Assembly: GCA_004794655.1 (NCBI GenBank)
Contig: SMMW01000001.1
Location: 17,300,501-17,364,500, forward strand
DNA: 64,000 nt
From: Marisa cornuarietis
Lineage: Eukaryota > Mollusca > Gastropoda > Architaenioglossa > Ampullariidae
Reading direction: 5' to 3'
The stretch's first letter is position 1, and each line of letters opens with the position of its first letter. A program made the translations under genes and the position numbers. Positions 22,306 to 34,425 of this stretch are shown here, in pieces. The notes below the pieces were generated by a model. That model made no database searches. It saw nothing but the letters and a program-made list of their open reading frames with translations, and was not told the DNA's origin.

Positions 22306-24932
22306 GCAACCCTGGTGTTATCAGCACTATGCCAGCTGCATAAAACAAATTTAAAAATAATGAGCACAACACAAGCCAAACAGTTTTGTGAAACATGTTT
22401 GCAAAACCTGTTGTGAGGCAGGTTAAATGGCTAACGGGGAGGGGGGGGGGGACAGATGGCTTGTAAATGTCTCGATGAAAGATGAGCAAAACACCTTGCG
22501 TTGTGGCAGTAATCGATTGATCAGCAAGGCAAAAGTGTATTTGCCCAGGGGAAAGGGTGTTGCACTGTGAGCAAAGTAGGCTATGCATCTTAATTACTGT
22601 TAAAGGGTCGTCTGCAGAGCATCCTGGTGTCCGCTGTCACGACGTGGTGAGGCTGAGGGGTGGGAGAAGGAAGGAGGATAATGAAACTGACGTCGATGAC
22701 CGATAGGCGACACATCTCGTCGTCGTCAGTCATCTATCCAATCATCGGCAAGTCGTCAAGCGAAGCCTTGGCAAAATAAGGTAGTCATTTCGACCTTCGA
22801 CAGACGGCCAACTAGCTTTAAGTAGCTTTAAGCCGTTCTGTATTACTATCATCTTCGATAGTCCTATATCGTGAGTCTGACTGTCATGCGTTTGAGGGGT
22901 AGGACCTCAGGATAGACCGGCTCGTCTTCAAAGTATTTTTAATGTGACAGGCCATTCAGGCTCAGTCACTGTAGAGGCAGCAAAGCCCGATGATAATATG
23001 CGCACAAGGAAGTAGTTAGGCAGGTGATGGCGTGACCGCCGTGACACGTAATATACATCAAACACGTAGTTCACGTCAAAGCTCAACAGTTGATTGCTGT
23101 GCGCCTTCCACTATATTACGGCCATCGATTACCAACCACCATGTCAAACGGGAGGCGCACGAGTGAACGAAAGAGAAAGAGAGAGGAGAGATGGAGGGAT
23201 AAATATGCTTTGTTGGATAAATTGTTGGATAAAAAGCCACACCTGCAAAATAGCTAACAGCAAGGATGCTTCATAAACGCTATAAATATCCGGCCGGGCA
23301 ACAGGAGATTTAAAATTATTCAACTATTCTGATTTTAAAAAAAGAAGCACAAAACAGATGGGTCGCCATCTGAATGTACTCACAATACTCTCTGTACACA
23401 ACATACTTATAAAGGAGAGTTTTAGACACCGATCGTTTTCCAGCGAAGGAGTACTGAGCAAGGGCGTGTGAATTCTTTCTAGTCTAAGGTAAACTTTTCT
23501 AGAAGCCAAAACACGCAAAAAAAAAAAACAGAACTCATTGTGTATTACAGATGACACTCCTGACTGCCATGGCCAAGAGAGACAGTGTCCATAGTCCGGA
23601 CAGAACCTGGCATCTTGACAGCACACAGAAAGACACCTGAAGGGACAGGTAAACACTCGGGAGGATCACCTGAACTCCCCCCACCCAACTCCAACTTACG
23701 TCCATCAGCACCCTAACAAGTCGTCTGACGGAGCCCCGCGAATTTCCTCAACCTCTGCGACATTCCAAGGGAGCGTAGTAACTGACACCCCCCTTCTCCC
23801 TCCTCACCCCCCCAGCCTTCATGACTACCTTGAGACACTCCGAGGAGTTGGTCCAGCCGACCCCGACCCCAGAGCACGTGCTGGGGGGGGGGGTGATAGT
23901 TCGCGGGTAAACACCACACGTACGCTGTCACTTTTCCTCCAGCAGTAAGCTGATGGTCAATAATGACATCGCCCAAAGGTTTGCGAAAACCGACTTCAAA
24001 GTCGAGCTTATCGGCATGAGGCGCAGCACCAGTTGGAAAAGAACTGTGTGTGTGTGTGTGATGGGGGTGAGGGAGAAAGGTTTCTTTGTCTTTCAGCTTT
24101 ACAAACATTTTAATTAGGTTCTCTACTTCTTGATCGCATCACAAAACCAAAAGACTCGTATCGAATGAGTGAGTCTTCTATGTTCTGCATCATCTGGCAT
24201 TGCGCATCGCTTCTGGTCACCTTCTTGCAGCCCGCGTGCGCGCGCGTACACACTCTCAGGCACGCACACCGGGGTTGACCAGATGCCCACACAAGATGCT
24301 AAATCTGCTTCTCATCATCATACACGTCAACCTCTGACCTTTCTCACCCTCACTTCTCCAGTCCTGGTCTGGAAATCCAACACCATCACCACCGCCGCCT
24401 CCTACGGCGCCCGGCCATACAGCCCCCGCGTCCTGCCCCATTTTACACGCCGTTAAACACGTCGTCGCCGAGCTGCACATTTCCTCCCGCCTCCCTCCCT
24501 TCCCCAACATTCCATTGGTCAGCGTCGTCCGTAGTCCGTCGTGAGAGATCCTGTGAGTCGAGTCTCGCCACCGATCGTTTTCTAACGGTCTTTGCTCTCC
24601 TTCTCGACCAACGTGACCACGGGGTGTCCAGCCACTGAGCGCTAACAGCACTGGACATCGACACCTGAGCCGCTGACTGCTAGACAAACAGTCTGCGAGG
24701 GCTGGACACACAACGGGTAACGGGTACCTGACCCTTTGCTCAAGCTCTAGACAAACAGGGTTAAAAGGGGGAGGGGGTGGCGGACTTGTGGAGGGTAACT
24801 CTCCTACTTTTCCTGCTAACCCTGACCCCTGACCACCTCGTCTTGTTTTCTTTGGCCGAGAGGTGCAGGTGACCGGAAGCGGTAGTGACATAACAAGATT
24901 CCTGGCTCCCTGAGAGGCAACGGTGAGTTTAC
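22306..24932. other. no gene with clear support
   Basis: It contains a GC-richer region from 23690 to 24930 in which two minus-strand frames stay open in parallel (24443-24664 and 24256-24930). Simultaneous openness argues that base composition, not selection, keeps the stops out. Confidence 0.35.
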
Positions 24933-25066
24933 CAGAGCTAATGAGGTCCAAACTGGTGAGAGACGGCGCACTGCCGGGACTTCCTTCCGCCATGATAACA
25001 AGCGCGAGGAGCCGACTCCCTGGTCCACCGCCCATGCTGGACGACTGGTCTGAGACCTCTTCGACA
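24933..25066 (-). CDS. weak candidate exon
   Basis: Seen: on the minus strand an acceptor (tttcctttag) directly follows the long GT tract, and the frame reads EEVSDQSSSMGGGPGSR, LLALVIMAEGSPGS and APSLTSLDLISS, ending at AGCTCTG/GTAAAC. The codon mix is protein-like. Against it, the acceptor's pyrimidine tract is mainly the microsatellite, the donor is only moderate, and joining to the next open frame (24664 downward) in phase leads quickly to a stop. No family is recognised. Confidence 0.22.
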
Positions 25067-25073
25067 CTAAAGG

Positions 25074-25074
<1 letters not shown>

Positions 25075-25150
<76 letters not shown>
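25075..25150. repeat. long (CA)n microsatellite
   Basis: About 38 uninterrupted CA units. Confidence 0.97.
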
Positions 25151-25152
<2 letters not shown>

Positions 25153-25700
25153 TGAAACCCACTTATTACCCGACAGCATGGAAAACGCACAACCTTATTT
25201 TGAACAACAAAAAGCCATTATAAAGCTTCACTAGACCTTGGATCACATAAACAGAAGCCACATTATTAAAAAAAAAAAATAAAAACAAACTCCAGCACAC
25301 AAAACCGAGAATACATCTAAGGGTGTTAACAAGCCCCATCGAGCTTTTGATGGAATTTAAAAAAAAATTCGCACAGCACGGTGCTGCCCAAACTATATGT
25401 ATTCAAATCGAAAAGAAGGGGGTAAAAAAAAGAAAGAAAGGAAAAGATATTAGACCGCGTATTACAACAAGTGTTTATGATTTTATTTTCTCTTGTGTTT
25501 GAATGCCACGTAGATGTCAATAGGTTTTATGCCTCCGTTATTTTGTTCTGCACGGTAGGTTTTCACGCGAGATTGGCATCATACTTCCCTTAGCAAATAG
25601 GGGGGCATTTTGTTTTGCTGCTTTTTTTATTTTTGTTTCCTTCAGGCAGCAATTTTCTTTGCTAGGCTAAATAAATTTCATGCTTCACCAAGGTTCTGTC
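25151..25700. other. no gene seen
   Basis: AT-rich spacer with A-runs, leading into the minisatellite. Confidence 0.5.
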
Positions 25701-27062
25701 TTTACTAGCGCCTTGTATTGTCTATACTAGAGCCTGGTATTGTCTATACTGCCGCCTAGTATTGTCTATACTACCGCCTAGTATTGTCTATACTACCGCC
25801 TAGTATTGTCTATACTAGCGCCTGGTATTGTCTATATTAGCGCCTGGTATTGTCTATACTACTGCCTGGTATTGTCTATACTAGAGCCTGGTATTGTCTA
25901 TACTACCGCCTGGTATTGTCTATACTACCGCCTAGTATTGTCTATACTAGCGCCTGGTATTGTCTATACTAGCGCCTGGTATTGTCTATACTACCGCCTG
26001 GTATTGTCTATACTAGAGCCTGGTATTGTCTATACTACCGCCTAGTATTGTCTATACTACCGCCTGGTATTGTCTATACTACCGCCTAGTATTGTCTATA
26101 CTACCGCCTGGTATTGTCTATACTAGCGCCTGGTATTGTCTATATTAGCGCCTGGTATTGTCTATACTACCGCCTAGTATTGTCTATACTACCGCCTAGT
26201 ATTGTCTATACTAGCGCCTGGTATTGTCTATATTAGCGCCTGGTATTGTCTATACTACTGCCTGGTATTGTCTATACTAGAGCCTGGTATTGTCTATACT
26301 ACCGCCTAGTATTGTCTATACTACCGCCTAGTATTGTCTATACTAGCGCCTGGTATTGTCTATATTAGCGCCTGGTATTGTCTATACTACTGCCTGGTAT
26401 TGTCTATACTAGAGCCTGGTATTGTCTATACTACCGCCTGGTATTGTCTATACTACCGCCTAGTATTGTCTATACTAGCGCCTGGTATTGTCTATATTAG
26501 CGCCTGGTATTGTCTATACTACTGCCTGGTATTGTCTATACTAGAGCCTGGTATTGTCTATACTACCGCCTAGTATTGTCTATACTACCGCCTGGTATTG
26601 TCTATACTACCGCCTAGTATTGTCTATACTACCGCCTGGTATTGTCTATACTAGCGCCTGGTATTGTCTATATTAGCGCCTGGTATTGTCTATACTACTG
26701 CCTGGTATTGTCTATACTAGAGCTTGGTATGGTCTATACTACCGCCTAGTATTGTCTATACTAGCGCCTGGTATTGTCTATACTACCGCCTAGTATTGTC
26801 TATACTACCGCCTGGTATTGTCTATACTTTCGCCTAGTACTGTCTATACTACCGGCTAGTATTGTCTATACTACCGCCTAGTATTGCCTATACTACCGCC
26901 TGGTATTGTCTATACTTTCGCCTAGTACTGTCTATACTACCGCCTAGTATTGTCTATACTACCGCCTAGTACTGTCTATACTACGCCTAGTATTGTCTAG
27001 ACTTCCGCCTAGTATTGTCTAGACTAGCGCCTTGTATTGTCTATACTAGCACCTGATATTGT
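25701..27062. repeat. 22-bp minisatellite, about 62 copies, with higher-order structure
   Basis: The unit is cctrgtattgtctatactac plus two bases. Variants differ mainly in ctaccg/ctagcg/ctagag/ctactg and cctggt/cctagt. Variants are not random. The rare tctatattag form occurs at 25831, 26139, 26227, 26359, 26491 and 26667, all spaced by whole multiples of 22 bp. Two blocks 528 bp apart (24 units, at 25806 and 26334) have nearly the same variant order. This shows duplication of multi-unit blocks. The unit is one base over seven codons, so three units return to frame and the array reads as a 22-residue repeat with few stops. Nothing indicates translation. Confidence 0.95.
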
Positions 27063-27145
27063 CTATTATAGCATGTTGTACTTTCCGTGCTACGATGCAC
27101 TACTGTCTACAGCACAATGTTTTATTGTCTACACTAGCGCGTGGC
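27063..27145. repeat. decayed edge of the 22-bp minisatellite
   Basis: Degenerate units with indels (for example attgtctattatagcat and tactgtctacagcacaat). This is the usual picture at an array border, where exchange no longer homogenises copies. Confidence 0.7.
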
Positions 27146-28640
27146 ACGTGCTTACTGTAGAAAACCTGGTATGCAGGAAGGATGTTGCTCTGAGAGCTCG
27201 GTCATTCTCGAACAACTAGCCCTGGTCGTGGCGGTCCATGGAGCTACAGAGCTAGGAAGAGCACTGTGATTTGGAGAACTTTCATTCCTCATCAACGCCA
27301 AGCTAGTTGCGCACGACTGTGGTGGGGGTTGGGTACTGCAGCTTGCTCCCCAGGGCCTGGGAGATTTCTGGGGCAGTTCCCGTGGTCTTTAATTTGGAGA
27401 GGATGATGCTCTTTGCATTTTTCAATCCCTGGACACCCTGCACTTTTAGTTATGAGCCTCTTCTGCAGATTATGAAAGAAGACAGCAACTGATATAAATG
27501 GCAGAATGAATAATATGTGTTATTGGGAGTTTGTCAAATATGTGTCAATGGCAATTTGATATGATTGACGAATCTTCGTTTGCAGAAAAGTGCCATATAC
27601 ATCTTAACGCTCTCCCATCTCCGACAATCCACGTCTGCGCGACCGATTACACCCCAGGACGAAAAAGCAAAAGTTGCCCTCATGTGCTTTTAAAAAAATG
27701 TCCATTAAAAATCAGCCATCCCAATTCCTCTAGGCTGTACGCTGATCAAATTGACAGAACAGCGTGCACTGAGAACACCCCTTTCCAACAGCTAAGAGAC
27801 CTGAACGCGTGGGCTTTTTATAGAATCTGGATGGGATTGCTGGACTAGGTCCCTCCATCATAAATCAAAGCAGCACTTTATCGCCTACGATCGACTCGAA
27901 GACCTTGATTTGACGATGTTTTATAGTCGCCAGTCCAGTCACGCCAGTGGATGACGTCCACAATAAATTATCACGTGACATCTAGTACTCCACAGAACGA
28001 AACCTACTCTTCAGGACCCCAGTCAAATGTGTGTGTGTGTGTGTGCTGCAATGGTGGGGGGGGACCCAGTATCAGGTTTACTACAGAGCTTCGGATGTGC
28101 AGCTTTTCCACTCAACGCTTGATTTTTTTTTTTTTTTGTTTAATTCCAGCTCACGCAGTGGTTTACATCTCTCTCTCTTGCTCTGTGTGTGCGTACGTGC
28201 ATGTGTGTGTGTGTGTGGTAGACCAGAGAAAGGGAAAGCAAATGACGACCAATCTCTCAGCCAGACCAATTAGCAGTTTCCCCTGACGGTGAACAGACCC
28301 ACAGATAGCAGGCGCCAATCGCAGCGTATCGGGCGGCCAGTGCAGTTGGTTTACAAGACGGACTTACAGGAATAAACAGTGAGGGCCACTAGTTGCCTGC
28401 GACAGCTTTGTAATTAAAAAAAAAAGGCTGGCACCCTGCCTGGCTTTTGATGTACGGCTCTCTCTTCTTCCCCCTCCCTCCACACATACTCTCTTCCTTC
28501 CTCCATCTTTCTCTACCCACTTTCTCTCTCTCTATCTCTATCGTTGTTGTGGTCATTGATTTGCCGTTGGTCTGTCTAAAAAAGAATATGAAAGCTGGAT
28601 ACTGGCACTGAAAGAGGTACATCTCGTACATCATTCTCAC
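27146..28640. other. no gene with clear support
   Basis: It contains GT runs near 28026-28044 and 28202-28218 and a T-run at 28122-28138. A 105-codon plus-strand frame at 27531-27848 has no supporting signals. Confidence 0.4.
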
Positions 28641-28763
28641 CTGTATCTTCATCTTTACAAACAAATGTCGTGAGGCTCCCAGCTCCTCCATCCTCTCCAA
28701 ATCTCCGTCTGGGAGACGCGGCAACATCCAGAGTTCAATGAGGACGTGGAGATACCAGTTAGT
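28641..28763 (-). CDS. candidate exon of an unrecognised protein
   Basis: Seen: the minus-strand frame TNWYLHVLIELWMLPRLP, DGDLERMEELGAS, RHLFVKMKIQ ends in phase 0 at a consensus donor (ATACAG/GTGAGA at 28640). Its 41 codons would begin at an AG with a poor pyrimidine tract, or the exon could start at the ATG within it (ELW-MLPRL). Against it, a second minus-strand frame from an ATG at 28861 is open over the same bases (MFGRRGGDGADD...). Only one can be real. I recognise neither. Confidence 0.25.
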
Positions 28764-29335
28764 CTTTGGTCAACACATCTTTCAGGGTCACCGCTTGTCA
28801 AAGCTGACTGCACCGAGACTACAGTGTCATCAGCTCCATCACCCCCTCTCCTCCCAAACATGTTTTTAAACCTTCTCCAGTCGGCTCACCTTTTGAACTC
28901 TCTCTCTCACACATTCGTATAATCATGAGCCAAAACCATCAACCCTCCCGTCACCCCAAGACTGATTTTTGGCGATTGAGGTTAGGTGAGAGTAACCTTC
29001 GCAATTCAAAAAAAAAAATTTCTTTAATTTTATTTAAAGATGAGAGAGAAAGAGGTAAGTTGTAGAGAGAGAGAGAGAGAAGAAAAGAAAACAAAATGTT
29101 ACTTCATCACGATTAAAAGGATAGATATCCAGACTGAAATATCCAGACTGAAGCGAAAACTGTCACGATCTGAACCTTCGCCCGAGACAGCCATTCGACC
29201 CACTCAGTGCGCATGCGCTGGCCGCCAAGAGCCACAAATGCGCTGACAATGTCGAATCGCTATCTTGATATACGGCGAGATGAGGAGTATCTTGAGGATT
29301 TGCTCATATGTTAATATATGACAGTATTTGTCTAC
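28764..29335. other. no gene seen
   Basis: Ends with a GA-rich stretch (29066-29084). No supported exon. Confidence 0.4.
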
Positions 29336-29582
29336 AGTGTAACGATGTAATCCGCTGTAAGACAATGATTCGCTCACAGGCCAGAACTAAAAATGTCTTG
29401 AATAAAACAATGTATTGTGCTAAGACTATCATGTGCTGTGACAAAACGTTTTAAAAATAACGATGTAATCCGCTGTGAGACGACCATTCGCTCATATGCT
29501 AAGACACAATACATCTTGAATTATACGACGTGTTCTGCTGAGACGATCATTCGCTCATATGCTAGGAGAAACGCTGTCTTTA
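29336..29582. repeat. diverged tandem repeat of about 60-62 bp
   Basis: The elements aacgatgtaatccgctgt (29340 and 29459) and attcgctcatatgctagga/aagac (29487 and 29549) recur in the same order. About four degenerate units lie head to tail. Confidence 0.7.
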
Positions 29583-32040
29583 CGGAAGTGACGTGTCACA
29601 TGGCGGAAATGACCCGCTGACTCATGCGCGTGCGCACTGTGTGAGGCGAATGGCTATCTCAGGCGACGGTTCAGATCGTGACACCGGCTCTCGACACCCT
29701 AACTTGAGCTCCGTTCTTGCCGCCAGGTTGCAGCCAAAAAGCCGTGGCAGTCTTTCAGCTGTCACGCGCCGAGATCAGAATCAAACAGCGACCACATCGA
29801 CGGCAAGAGGGCGGAAGCGCGTTCGGCAAATATCACCGCTTGGTCGCAGAAGGCGGGCGGATGGGGAGGGGGAAATTGGGATGTGCTGACAGTGTCGGAA
29901 CTACAGTGCATGCCAGTAAGGCGTGCGTCCAAGGCAACAAACTTCTGGCCCTACTTGCATAACGATGTAGCTTACGATGACGGGAGCGAGCAAACAGAGC
30001 CTTTGAGAAAAACCTGCCCATGCAGGTGGAGGCGAATGTTTGGAGGCGGGGACACAAGTCGACATTTCGTGTCGCCTGCATCACGGTGTCGGCGCGAGGT
30101 TTAATTAATCGACTGCGCAATGATACATAAGGACGTGCTTTTTGTTTAACATGTAATCTTCACGTTTGGTAAATACGAGCATAATAAAGGACGCACGACT
30201 CCATCGCGGTAGCTTTTTATTATGTTGTTTCCTGCTCCGTATATGGTCATGCGCTAACGTCTTCATTGAAAATAGTTGGCTCGTGGACAGGTTCTGTCAT
30301 GATGGCTACCACACTCTACTGTCATATGACCACCAGAACTGTAACAGGTGATACACTTCAGTGCTGACTGTGGACCCCGAATGCTACTTTTTAGTAATGG
30401 GTACTAATCAGGGGTTCCGCTATGTCGCTCTCAGTTTGACTTACAGGGCATGGGGGGGGGGGAAATGGGGGATGGGGGCTCCAATGCAAATTAAAAAAAT
30501 GGAGACTAACACGGACACTAGCCTTCTCTCTCTCTCTCTGTCCCTTTTAGTTGCAGTTTTAATTAGACAGAAATGAAATATTTAAAGCATGATTCCCAGA
30601 GTTTGACACTGACGACGGCTTGACATTGCGGGTCAAAAGAGGGTCATGACTCGGTAATTGCTCTGAACGAACGGTCTGGGGCCAGTTGCACAACACATTT
30701 CTAATTTTAAACACATTTAGGCCTTAACTCTAGATAATTAGTTTAAAGCGCACACCACAATGTTAGAATTTTTAAAACTAATACTGCTTTAAGTAAGATA
30801 AAGTTGTTTAAGTCTGACTTTCCGTCCTGTCAGTACAGTTTTTTGTATGTTATACTGCAATGCATCAAAATGGCTAAGAAGAGATTTTTCTTCTTTAGAA
30901 CAGTTTTAAGGTTTAGAAACATGTGCAACTGGCCCCTGAACACCAGGGGAAGTAGAAGGGAGACAACTGCTTGCAAAGTAGAAGGAGAAAGAATCGGCGG
31001 GAGAGAGAATTCGTTCTGCCGTGGCGCCCAGTGATGATTGTGCGACAGCACGCCAACCATGAACTGCCTTACTGTCGCTCTTCTATCGTGATCAATCATA
31101 ATCATCATTGGAAAATATTCTGATATTCAGCTGATATTCTCCTCGTCGTTCTAGTTTGAATTATTCTCTCTGGAAAATTTGGGGGGTGGGGGTCAAAGCC
31201 TGTCTCCAAGCGTACACTATGGAAGATGGTTTATCATCGCACTCAAACTGTCTTCACGCTTTTCCCTGGCTCTGTTGCCGAACTCGAGCGCAGACGAGGA
31301 CAAATGTCAACAACCTTTCTTTGTCTGTTGTTGAAGATTCCATTCCATTTGGTGAAAAGTTCCCACCACCTAATCATCGGATTGTCGCGCTTGTAAAAAG
31401 ATTGTGTCAGCTTTAGCACAGTTGACATTCAAAACTGACATTCCTATCCCGTCTTCTTCAGACCCCAGTCGTTTTACCCCGGGTATGCTGACGACCTACC
31501 TGGACCGACAGAGTCTACGTTACAAATCTTGACCCTAGCGCGCAAATACAATATCGTGTTGGGGGCAAACGGGGAAAGAACCAGTCTACATTCAGACGAT
31601 CACTAAGGAGAATTCGGAATAAAAATCTACATAGAGTCTACATAAACTCTACATAACCACGGCTCGTGCACTGCACACCATCTACCAGTTGTACTGTGGG
31701 TACCTGCATGACTCCTTAAAGGGTTGGCGATATGGGAGATGGACACCTTACTCACAAAAAACTCACTTTTGAATGTCACGTGACTACCTTTACAATTACT
31801 TCATCTTGACAACAAGCAGTCTATTTACACCTCATCTGCACTACACACAGTCCATTTACACTTCAACTGTACAACATTCACTTCCACTGGGAGATTTATG
31901 CATGTAGACTATTGCGTGAACATGCGCTGGTTTTGTTGCTGTGTTAGAGAACCTGGTTTCCTAACTTCTGATACCAGAAAAAAATCGTGATAACGACGAA
32001 ATGATTGTGTCACTCTGATTCATTTGTTTGTACTTTTAAC
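29583..32040. other. no gene with clear support
   Basis: A CpG-rich zone at about 29620-30110 could be a promoter or an exon, but frames are open on both strands. A segment at about 30680-30760 starting gggccagttgcacaa resembles a common invertebrate interspersed repeat. Confidence 0.35.
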
Positions 32041-32179
32041 ATGGCTTCAGTCCTCAATGACGATGTTCTTCAGAGACAAGGAGACAAAGAAAAAAACCAA
32101 CTTTGTCTGTATTTTGCAAGTCGCTCCCCCTGTTTAGGGCTTAGAGCGCGGAAATGGGAACCAGTTGTCTCCCAACAAG
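32041..32179 (+). CDS. weak candidate first coding exon
   Basis: Seen: an ATG in good context (aacATGG) opens a 46-codon frame reading MASVLNDDVLQRQGDKEK, NQLCLYFASRSPC, LGLRARKWEPVVSQQ, and ends at a perfect donor (CAACAAG/GTAAGT at 32180). No hydrophobic signal peptide. No partner exon was found. The following (GT)n tract at about 32261 lies in the presumed intron. The match of start context and donor is the only support. Confidence 0.25.
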
Positions 32180-34279
32180 GTAAGTTCTTCTCTCTGCTAC
32201 AGACGCAGTTCATGATTCACACAACATGCGCTCTACGAACACGCCTTCAGCAGTTCTATCTGTGTGTGTGTGTGTGTGTGCGAACGCGCGCGCAACCGCG
32301 CGTGTAAACCATGAGAGCCTCCCAGTCATATCAGCATGTTTTCCTTTCACATGTCAAAACGAACTGAAGAGTTTAGAGAGCGATCCCATGCAGGTTATAT
32401 TTACTATACTTACCTACCACTTCTCCTACCGGTACTTAACATCTGCTCACATCACAGCAGCCCTCGGTGGTGGTGGTGAGGATGGGGGGGGTGGGGCTGG
32501 TCGGAAGTCCACATCGCCTTTCTCAACTCGCGTGCGTGATATGCATGCCAGCACAGCAGTTCAGAATTGCAGTTTCCTGACGTCACTGACGAGCAAACAA
32601 AGCGGCATGTTGACACGAATTTGCTTATCCAAATAAAGCTTTGCTTCTCAAACAGTCCCTTTCGTCTCGTTTGCATATGAGGCTAAATGTAGAGCTGCCG
32701 GCGGTGCTTAAAAACCCTGAAAATACGCCTGGGAAATGAAGCTCAGTCGAGCACACACGGAGCGGCCAAGTTTAGTTTCGCCCATTCATCACCTTCTTTT
32801 CCTTTTCTTCTTTTAAGGGGACTTGAATAAAGGCTCCATTGTTAGGTACAGACACCATTTCTCAGGCTGCCAATGCCATATGTTAGATAGCGAATACAAA
32901 GAAGACATCAAAACATTATTTAAGATTTACTGTCTTCATCATCATCACCACAAGAAGAGGATGACAAAGTCTCTCAATCTCCCTCTCTGTGTGTGTGTGT
33001 GTGTGCACTAGCATAACTACTGTGTTAAGATGAAAGAATGGGAAGACCAGACTAAAGAGACCTATGGTTAAAAGCAGAATACAGATCAATCTTGGTCGAT
33101 AAAGTCCTCCTCCATCCAACTGACACACGGACCCCCCCCCCATCCCCTGCCTTCCCCTTGTGGCACGGCACCAAGTCTGCGGCGAAGCCGAGAAACTGAG
33201 GAAAGGTCGGGCTGCCCACAAAGTGGCAGTAAAGAGTCTGGTTACCCACAAAATAGCAGCCACATGATTAACAACGGCGCCCACAGCAGGTGGCACGGGG
33301 GGGGGGGGGAGAGACTATCAAACTCTCTGCTCCCGTTTCGATAATACATCGATGGATAAAACATACAATACATTAATTCCCTCGTTCTGCTCTCATAAAG
33401 ACAAAGCGAATGTCAGATCGTTCGCGGAAATACTGGGAAGGGTGGGGGAAAAATAAATACACGGTTAGTCACAGTTATCTTAACACTAACACGAACTGTG
33501 GTATCATCTATTCCCCGCAAAAGGTGTATCCGGGGTTTGTGTGTTAAACACGATGGGGAATTAGTTGTGACCGTCGTGTAAATCATCTTGCACATATGAT
33601 GCATTTCTTATGAAGAAACTGTTAAGTACCAACCCCGCGAAGAAGAATCGGGTTAGGTTTCACAACCCCGGATTTTTATTTATTTATTTATTTTAATTAA
33701 AATTAGTTTAAAAACCACGCAGTCTCAAGAAGAAGCTTTACCGCAAATCGAGTGTATGCCGAGAGTCAAGGCTGACATCATCAGTAGATGCAGTTGCTGG
33801 AAAGTGATTGGTTGCTGCTGGTGTGAATGTGCACCAAAGACCATATTTCTACCCCTGAAGTCTCATATTAAAATAACACCCAAACAGGCAGAAAGATGAA
33901 GAGGTAGCAAGTTATATGCAGGTCGTACACCAGCGAGAAAAAAAATTTTTTTTTCGAAGGGAAAGCAAGGCATCACATCATTTACACCTTCATTAACAAC
34001 AGTGACACGTGAAATAATCTGAAAACTATAAGTTATTAGCAGACAGGCTGATGATAAAGACCATATATCTTGGTTGACTCATGCCTGTGATACAGTCTCC
34101 CTTCATAAAATAAAATAATAAAAATAAGGGCCTGAGTGCGATGTTTAGATTAGAAGAAGTCAGAGCCAGCGTGGTTTCCTGCAACAACCGCGGCAAGGCC
34201 GCCGTGAAATCAGGTATTGTTGTTAGTGCATGTTCCAGATAACACTGCACACTGCATTTTTAACACCGACTGTTGCTCA
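32180..34279. other. no gene seen
   Basis: GT/CG microsatellite at about 32261-32300 and a G-run at 33297-33309. A short imperfect duplication (cccacaaagtggcag / cccacaaaatagcag) lies at 33205-33260. A TTTA patch lies near 33677-33692. Confidence 0.4.
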
Positions 34280-34387
34280 TTACAACAATTTTCTTTTTTA
34301 TCTCTTTTGGTCCCACTTCTCCATTCCTTTAATTACAACAATTTTCTTTTTTTTATATCTCTTTTGGTCCCACTTCTCCATTCCTTT
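34280..34387. repeat. 53-bp tandem duplication
   Basis: Two copies, starting at 34280 and 34333, of ttacaacaattttctttttt ... tggtcccacttctccattcc. The second carries a small insertion in the T-run. They are followed by a CT/CA tract to 34425. Confidence 0.9.
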
Positions 34388-34393
34388 CTCTTT

Positions 34394-34425
<32 letters not shown>

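Noticed and set aside
24256..25179. A 307-codon minus-strand open frame, the longest in the window
   Set aside because: It begins in the GT microsatellite, and a second minus-strand frame is open over the same GC-rich bases. Only the part at 24933-25066 was kept as a weak exon candidate.
25701..27062. Possible CRISPR-like or protein-coding repeat array
   Set aside because: There are no unique spacers, units abut directly, and the period is not a whole number of codons. It is a minisatellite.
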